Source: CAYQPF01 sp964419225 (lineage in GTDB: Bacteria > Cloacimonadota > Cloacimonadia > Cloacimonadales > CAYQPF01). Taken from it: 16,484 nt of DNA. This document shows, piece by piece, positions 13,382-16,484 of this stretch. The DNA is taken from positions 1 to 16,484 of the forward strand of contig CAYQPF010000108.1 in the NCBI GenBank assembly GCA_964419225.1, read 5' to 3'. Within the stretch, counting starts at the first letter, position 1, and every line of letters starts with the position of its first letter. The position numbers and the translations under genes are program-made. Under the pieces are notes generated by a model. It made no database searches. It had not been told where the DNA came from and saw nothing but the letters and a program-made list of their open reading frames with translations.

Positions 13382-13942
13382 TTACGAACAACAGTATTGT
13401 CTAAATCTTTCAAAAATTCTGTCCGGATGTGGCCGAAATATGCGATGTAAAGCCATTGAACTTATTATTATAGTATTAGCTTTTTTTTCATTAGAAAATA
13501 TACCAATATCTCCAAATGCATCTTTAATACCATTTTTATAATTACTATATACATCAGATATAAATTGTTGATCATGTGATATAGGTGTAGTTGTTTTCAA
13601 TATAATATCGATATCTTCTTCGTTAGCGAAACAATCTAGACTTTGTTTTGAAATTGAATATCCATACCGGGAGCTATATGAGACTTGTGTAATGTCGTAT
13701 ATGAATCTATAAATGTTTTTCCCATCTATAATTTTCTTTATATACTCCTTAATTTTGAAATTTTCTTCTTTATATAGATGGTATAATCCCCATATGTTTT
13801 TATATTTATAATATGGATCATTATATAGATTAATAGGATTATTTAGTATAGTATCTCCCATTTCTCGATACATAGTTTGCAGTTTAAGTTTTCTTCCGTC
13901 AATGTTCTTACCTTCCTTGTCATGTTCAAACCAATAAAACAT
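13382..13942 (-). CDS. Hypothetical protein, 186 residues
   Basis: The ATG at 13942 is preceded by TAAGGAGA at slightly long spacing. The product begins MFYWFEHDKEGKNIDGRKLK. It is rich in Lys, Ile, Tyr and Asn, mostly helical by pattern, with no signal peptide, membrane helix or recognisable catalytic motif, so it is probably cytoplasmic. The C-terminus reads HRIFRPHPDRIFERFRQYCCS. It lies 228 bp downstream of the membrane protein gene on the same strand; whether they share a transcript is unclear because the gap holds two hairpins. Base composition matches the AT-rich neighbours. I do not recognise the family; a truncated C-terminal piece of a larger ATPase-type protein is possible but not supported by a motif. 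Confidence 0.6.
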   Translation of the reverse strand: MFYWFEHDKEGKNIDGRKLKLQTMYREMGDTILNNPINLYNDPYYKYKNIWGLYHLYKEENFKIKEYIKKIIDGKNIYRFIYDITQVSYSSRYGYSISKQSLDCFANEEDIDIILKTTTPISHDQQFISDVYSNYKNGIKDAFGDIGIFSNEKKANTIIISSMALHRIFRPHPDRIFERFRQYCCS

Positions 13943-14076
13943 GCTACATTATCTCCTTACGATAGGAGCAATTTAGCTTCTTTATCCAATATTTCACTCT
14001 TTCCCCAGTTAAATAACAATACTACAATAAAATGTTGGTGAGATGGCGAAATGTGTTTTTTGACTTGATAAGGTGT

Positions 14077-14133
14077 CGGATGTTTCCGAAATATGCATCC
14101 GTATTTGATACATGTTTGATAATATGTTGTATC
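14077..14133. repeat. Pair of adjacent hairpins in the intergenic region
   Basis: CGGATG (14077-14082) / CATCCG (14096-14101) and GATACA (14107-14112) / TGTATC (14128-14133) are two perfect 6-bp inverted repeats placed one after the other. They lie between the 95-aa and 186-aa genes and lack a T-run. The role is unknown. Confidence 0.4.
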
Positions 14134-14170
14134 CACCGGAATAAGGCGTTTTGAGAAACGGAAGTGAAAG

Positions 14171-14215
14171 TTAATTAACTGGGGCAGTGTCATCAACGGG
14201 GGCAATGTAATTAAC
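14171..14215. repeat. 18-bp tandem repeat at the end of the membrane protein gene
   Basis: Units 14180-14197 and 14198-14215 are 18 bp each, with a half unit at 14171-14179 (TTAATTAAC). The units share GGGGCA-TGT-AT-AAC positions and code for the hexapeptide repeat of the preceding entry. Confidence 0.6.
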
Positions 14216-14458
14216 TGGGTTGCGAAATAATTCAATCAATAAAATTATTAGGCCAAAAAGGAATAGGATTATTCCGATAATAAAAGGCAGACCAGTTCCT
14301 TGTCCCGAACCTAGATCAGTACTAAAAATTGTATATAGCAATCTCGAACCTCGCCAACTTTGAGTATTTTGGATTGAAAGAACAGCAACTATAATAATAG
14401 ATAGTGATATCATTGTTCCCAATACCATAAATACTGATCCAATAATTGTTCTTTTCAT
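14171..14458 (-). CDS. Small two-helix membrane protein
   Basis: 95 residues. The ATG at 14458 is preceded by a perfect AGGAGG at 8 bp. Two membrane helices are clear, at about residues 7-29 and 58-80, joined by a polar loop with SWRGSRLLYTIFSTDLGSG. The C-terminal tail has a repeated six-residue unit, VNYIAP-VDDTAP-VN, encoded by an 18-bp tandem repeat at 14171-14215. It lies 43 bp downstream of the subtilase gene on the same strand, so the two are probably cotranscribed, and the protein may work with the membrane-anchored protease. No known family is recognised. Confidence 0.7.
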   Translation of the reverse strand: MKRTIIGSVFMVLGTMISLSIIIVAVLSIQNTQSWRGSRLLYTIFSTDLGSGQGTGLPFIIGIILFLFGLIILLIELFRNPVNYIAPVDDTAPVN

Positions 14459-14501
14459 TTTGCCATCCTCCTACTAATTATATGTTTAAAATATGACACA
14501 A

Positions 14502-16343
14502 TTATTTTGTAAATAATATTTTAAGTTTACCATATAATTTCCGAATAGTACATTTAATATATTTATATTTTTTAGCTAATAATATGATTACTAACAATGC
14601 TGCCAGAATAACAATTATTAGAAAATGGAATGGAAATATTATCACTTTAACTGAATTAACATCACTTAAAACGCCATTTTTCTCAACGACAAACTCAATA
14701 TTACTCGTCCTATAAACTCGTAAAATGCCATTATAGAATTGAGCATAAGAAGAAAGAGAACCATTATGAAGGACTGGTTCATCATATGAATAGTATATTT
14801 TCGCTCCTTCTTCCGTTGAGCTAAGTACAATATCTTCATCTATAAAGTAAACGCCACTGCTAATTCCACATTCAGCTCTATTGGGTCTGATTTCGAAATA
14901 TACTATATCGCGACAAAAATTATTATCTTTATCATACGAAATAATCTTATATAGACCACTTCCAATTAAAGGAATAGAAAGTTTGTTATTGCTTTCTTCT
15001 ATTGTGCGGGTTGTTTTCTCTTTCAATAAGTAATTATTAATACAATTATAATATTGATATATATCAATGCATATCTCTTGTGAATTAAGCTCTATGAATT
15101 CACTATTTCCTTCATTTTCTAATTCGTTTGCGCTTTTAGATTCTGATGAGGTTTGTTTACTAATTGAATCAGACACAGCTGCCATATTACTATGATCACT
15201 AATAATGTATTTACCGATTCTATTAACATTATTATTATAGTTATCAACAACGTTTAAGTTTATATCAATAGCATTTGTTGTGAAATTTGCAGATTTGCAA
15301 ACATTAATCCTGATTCTTTGAGTATTTAAACATTTTTCAAAATTGATTCGACCATATCCAGAAACATTATCTTTCCCTGAAGTACCAATGTCATCGGTTG
15401 TTCCAGTAATAATCTCCTTAATTTCGATATTTGACAAGCTATTATCACATGATTTAATAATTGCCGCTAGGGCGGTTACATACGCGCTTGCCATTGATGT
15501 GCCTCCGCAAAAACTATATCCATCTCCTTCAGTATTTTCAAAGTCAATTATATTGTAGTCAAGTGATTTTGGAATAGTTGATAGGATATTATTGGCAGGC
15601 GCAGCTACATCAATATTGCTGGACGTATTTGACCAAAGGAATTTCTCGCCATATTCGACTCCTGATACAATTATTGGCTGAGCTTTGTCGTGAGTAAAGT
15701 CATACGCAGCAGGATAGCATAGATCATCTTTATTAAAGTCACCGCAAGGCATAACAACTGTTACATTGTTGAGCAATGCATATTTTATTGCATTGTACTC
15801 GATTTCGTTGAATGCATCTTTATCTATATTATCGTTAGTTTGAATGAATTTATCTCTTCCAATACTGATATTAATAATATTAGCTCCATTATCAACCGCC
15901 CAAATAATTCCTTTCACTAAATTCTCTGTTTTACCAAATCCATTATTATCAAGAATTTTTATTGGCATTATTTGAACACCAGTAGATAAGCCAAACGATT
16001 TACTACCGATTATTCCAGCAACTAATGTCCCATGACCTGAATCGTCATACATAGTACTTGAATTCTCGACAAAATTATATCCTGGAACTATATAGTCTTT
16101 TAATTCTTCATGATCCTTATCAATACCCGAGTCAAGTATTGCAACAACAATATTCTCTAATTTTTTAGTATTTTTTTTAATAGTTTCACTTACCGACGAA
16201 TAATTAACACTATTTTGAACAAGATTATTGAGAGAAATAAATTCTTTCATTTTATCTGTGTAAGTGTCTTCTATCCCATATGCCCATAAATTAGTAGTAA
16301 ATGTGATTATGATTATTATAAAAATAATTAAAATCTTCTTCAT
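14502..16343 (-). CDS. Membrane-anchored subtilisin-like serine protease (S8 family)
   Basis: 613 residues. A hydrophobic signal peptide covers about 3-21. The S8 domain (about 60-340) has the catalytic triad: Asp71 in AILDSGID, His104 in DSGHGTLVAG, and Ser283 in CGGTSMASAY. The oxyanion-hole Asn, usually in an AAGN motif, is replaced: the sequence reads MPCGDFN, with Asp202 at that place. Residues about 493-560 look like a chitobiase/hexosaminidase C-terminal-like beta module (VLSSTEEGAKIYYS). A membrane helix lies at about 566-590, followed by a basic tail, so the protease faces outside and is anchored. This N-signal/C-anchor layout resembles mycosins, but no type VII secretion gene is seen. 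The ribosome binding site is weak. Codon and base use are AT-rich. Proteolytic activity is likely but the altered oxyanion residue leaves doubt. Confidence 0.88.
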   Translation of the reverse strand: MKKILIIFIIIIITFTTNLWAYGIEDTYTDKMKEFISLNNLVQNSVNYSSVSETIKKNTKKLENIVVAILDSGIDKDHEELKDYIVPGYNFVENSSTMYDDSGHGTLVAGIIGSKSFGLSTGVQIMPIKILDNNGFGKTENLVKGIIWAVDNGANIINISIGRDKFIQTNDNIDKDAFNEIEYNAIKYALLNNVTVVMPCGDFNKDDLCYPAAYDFTHDKAQPIIVSGVEYGEKFLWSNTSSNIDVAAPANNILSTIPKSLDYNIIDFENTEGDGYSFCGGTSMASAYVTALAAIIKSCDNSLSNIEIKEIITGTTDDIGTSGKDNVSGYGRINFEKCLNTQRIRINVCKSANFTTNAIDINLNVVDNYNNNVNRIGKYIISDHSNMAAVSDSISKQTSSESKSANELENEGNSEFIELNSQEICIDIYQYYNCINNYLLKEKTTRTIEESNNKLSIPLIGSGLYKIISYDKDNNFCRDIVYFEIRPNRAECGISSGVYFIDEDIVLSSTEEGAKIYYSYDEPVLHNGSLSSYAQFYNGILRVYRTSNIEFVVEKNGVLSDVNSVKVIIFPFHFLIIVILAALLVIILLAKKYKYIKCTIRKLYGKLKILFTK

Positions 16344-16396
16344 ACATACCCCGCTACTTTGTACGATACTAACGATATAATGATATATGTATAATT

Positions 16397-16425
16397 ATTA
16401 TATTGTTCATCTGTTTATATGACTA
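16397..16425 (-). promoter_or_regulatory. Candidate promoter of the subtilase gene
   Basis: On the minus strand TAGTCA (16425-16420) and a perfect TATAAT (16402-16397) are separated by 17 bp. Transcription would start near 16390, about 45 bp before the ATG. The surrounding sequence is very AT-rich, so chance matches are likely. Confidence 0.35.
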
Positions 16426-16484
16426 TTATATTAGGGGCTGCTGAGCAAGGCTGAAACCACTGCTATCATTGTGTTTCAAGGCGA

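Noticed and set aside
13957..14235. Minus-strand frame of 92 codons between the membrane protein and the 186-aa protein
   Set aside because: It begins with TTG without a ribosome binding site, overlaps the end of the membrane protein gene by 65 bp in another frame, and covers the paired hairpins.
16435..16484. GC-rich end of the window starting GGGGCTGCTG, with TGAAAC/GTTTCA pairing, as a possible IS terminus
   Set aside because: The piece is too short to identify; no transposase is visible and the window ends.
1..16484. CRISPR arrays, group II introns, retrons or rRNA genes
   Set aside because: No regularly spaced repeats, reverse transcriptase or Cas motifs, or rRNA-like stretches were seen on either strand.

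Overview
The window looks like chromosome from a low-to-moderate GC Gram-positive anaerobe of the class Clostridia. The support is a Tad/Flp pilus locus without a secretin gene (monoderm type), clostridial-style short Flp pilin and TadE-like proteins, strong AGGAGG ribosome binding sites, and small membrane and winged-helix proteins of clostridial character. No species can be named from the sequence alone.

Positions 1-7330 hold the Tad pilus locus, read leftward (minus strand). In order of transcription it has a Flp-type pilin, a TadV/CpaA prepilin peptidase, a BlaI/MecI-family repressor, a CpaB/RcpC SAF protein, a TadZ/CpaE-like ATPase, the TadA/CpaF motor ATPase, TadB, TadC and a TadE-like pseudopilin. 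After a plus-strand winged-helix gene comes a second secreted or pilin-like protein that runs off the window. Pilin and pseudopilin share the same prepilin cleavage motif. The motor gene is broken by ten Ns at 4043-4052, but both flanks end in the same 4 bases (GGAT). Merging them restores a 437-codon frame that then contains one in-frame TAG where a Glu codon would be expected. The pilin, the repressor and the rest of the operon are separated by intrinsic terminators, so they are probably expressed at different levels.

Positions 7331-10881 hold a promoter and one large plus-strand gene of 933 codons. The protein has an exact 24-residue solenoid repeat, a short pentapeptide-like stretch, a complete calcineurin-like metallophosphoesterase core and a C-terminal region of unknown role. 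Imperfect direct repeats lie on both sides of the gene.

Positions 10882-12910 begin with the 3' 64 nt of a tRNA-Ala(GGC) gene, lacking its 5' part, as expected for an attachment-site remnant of an integrated element. An intact IS1182-family element (about 10951-12834) follows, and then a strong plus-strand terminator that may once have followed the tRNA.

Positions 12911-16484 are visibly more AT-rich. They hold a structured intergenic stretch, a possible 33-codon gene, and a minus-strand group: a membrane-anchored subtilisin-like protease with an unusual oxyanion residue, a two-helix membrane protein and an unrecognised 186-aa protein. The most notable points are the repairable tadA gap with a residual stop codon, the repeat-metallophosphoesterase protein between direct repeats, the tRNA-fragment/IS/terminator arrangement, and the candidate regulatory dyads in the Tad locus.
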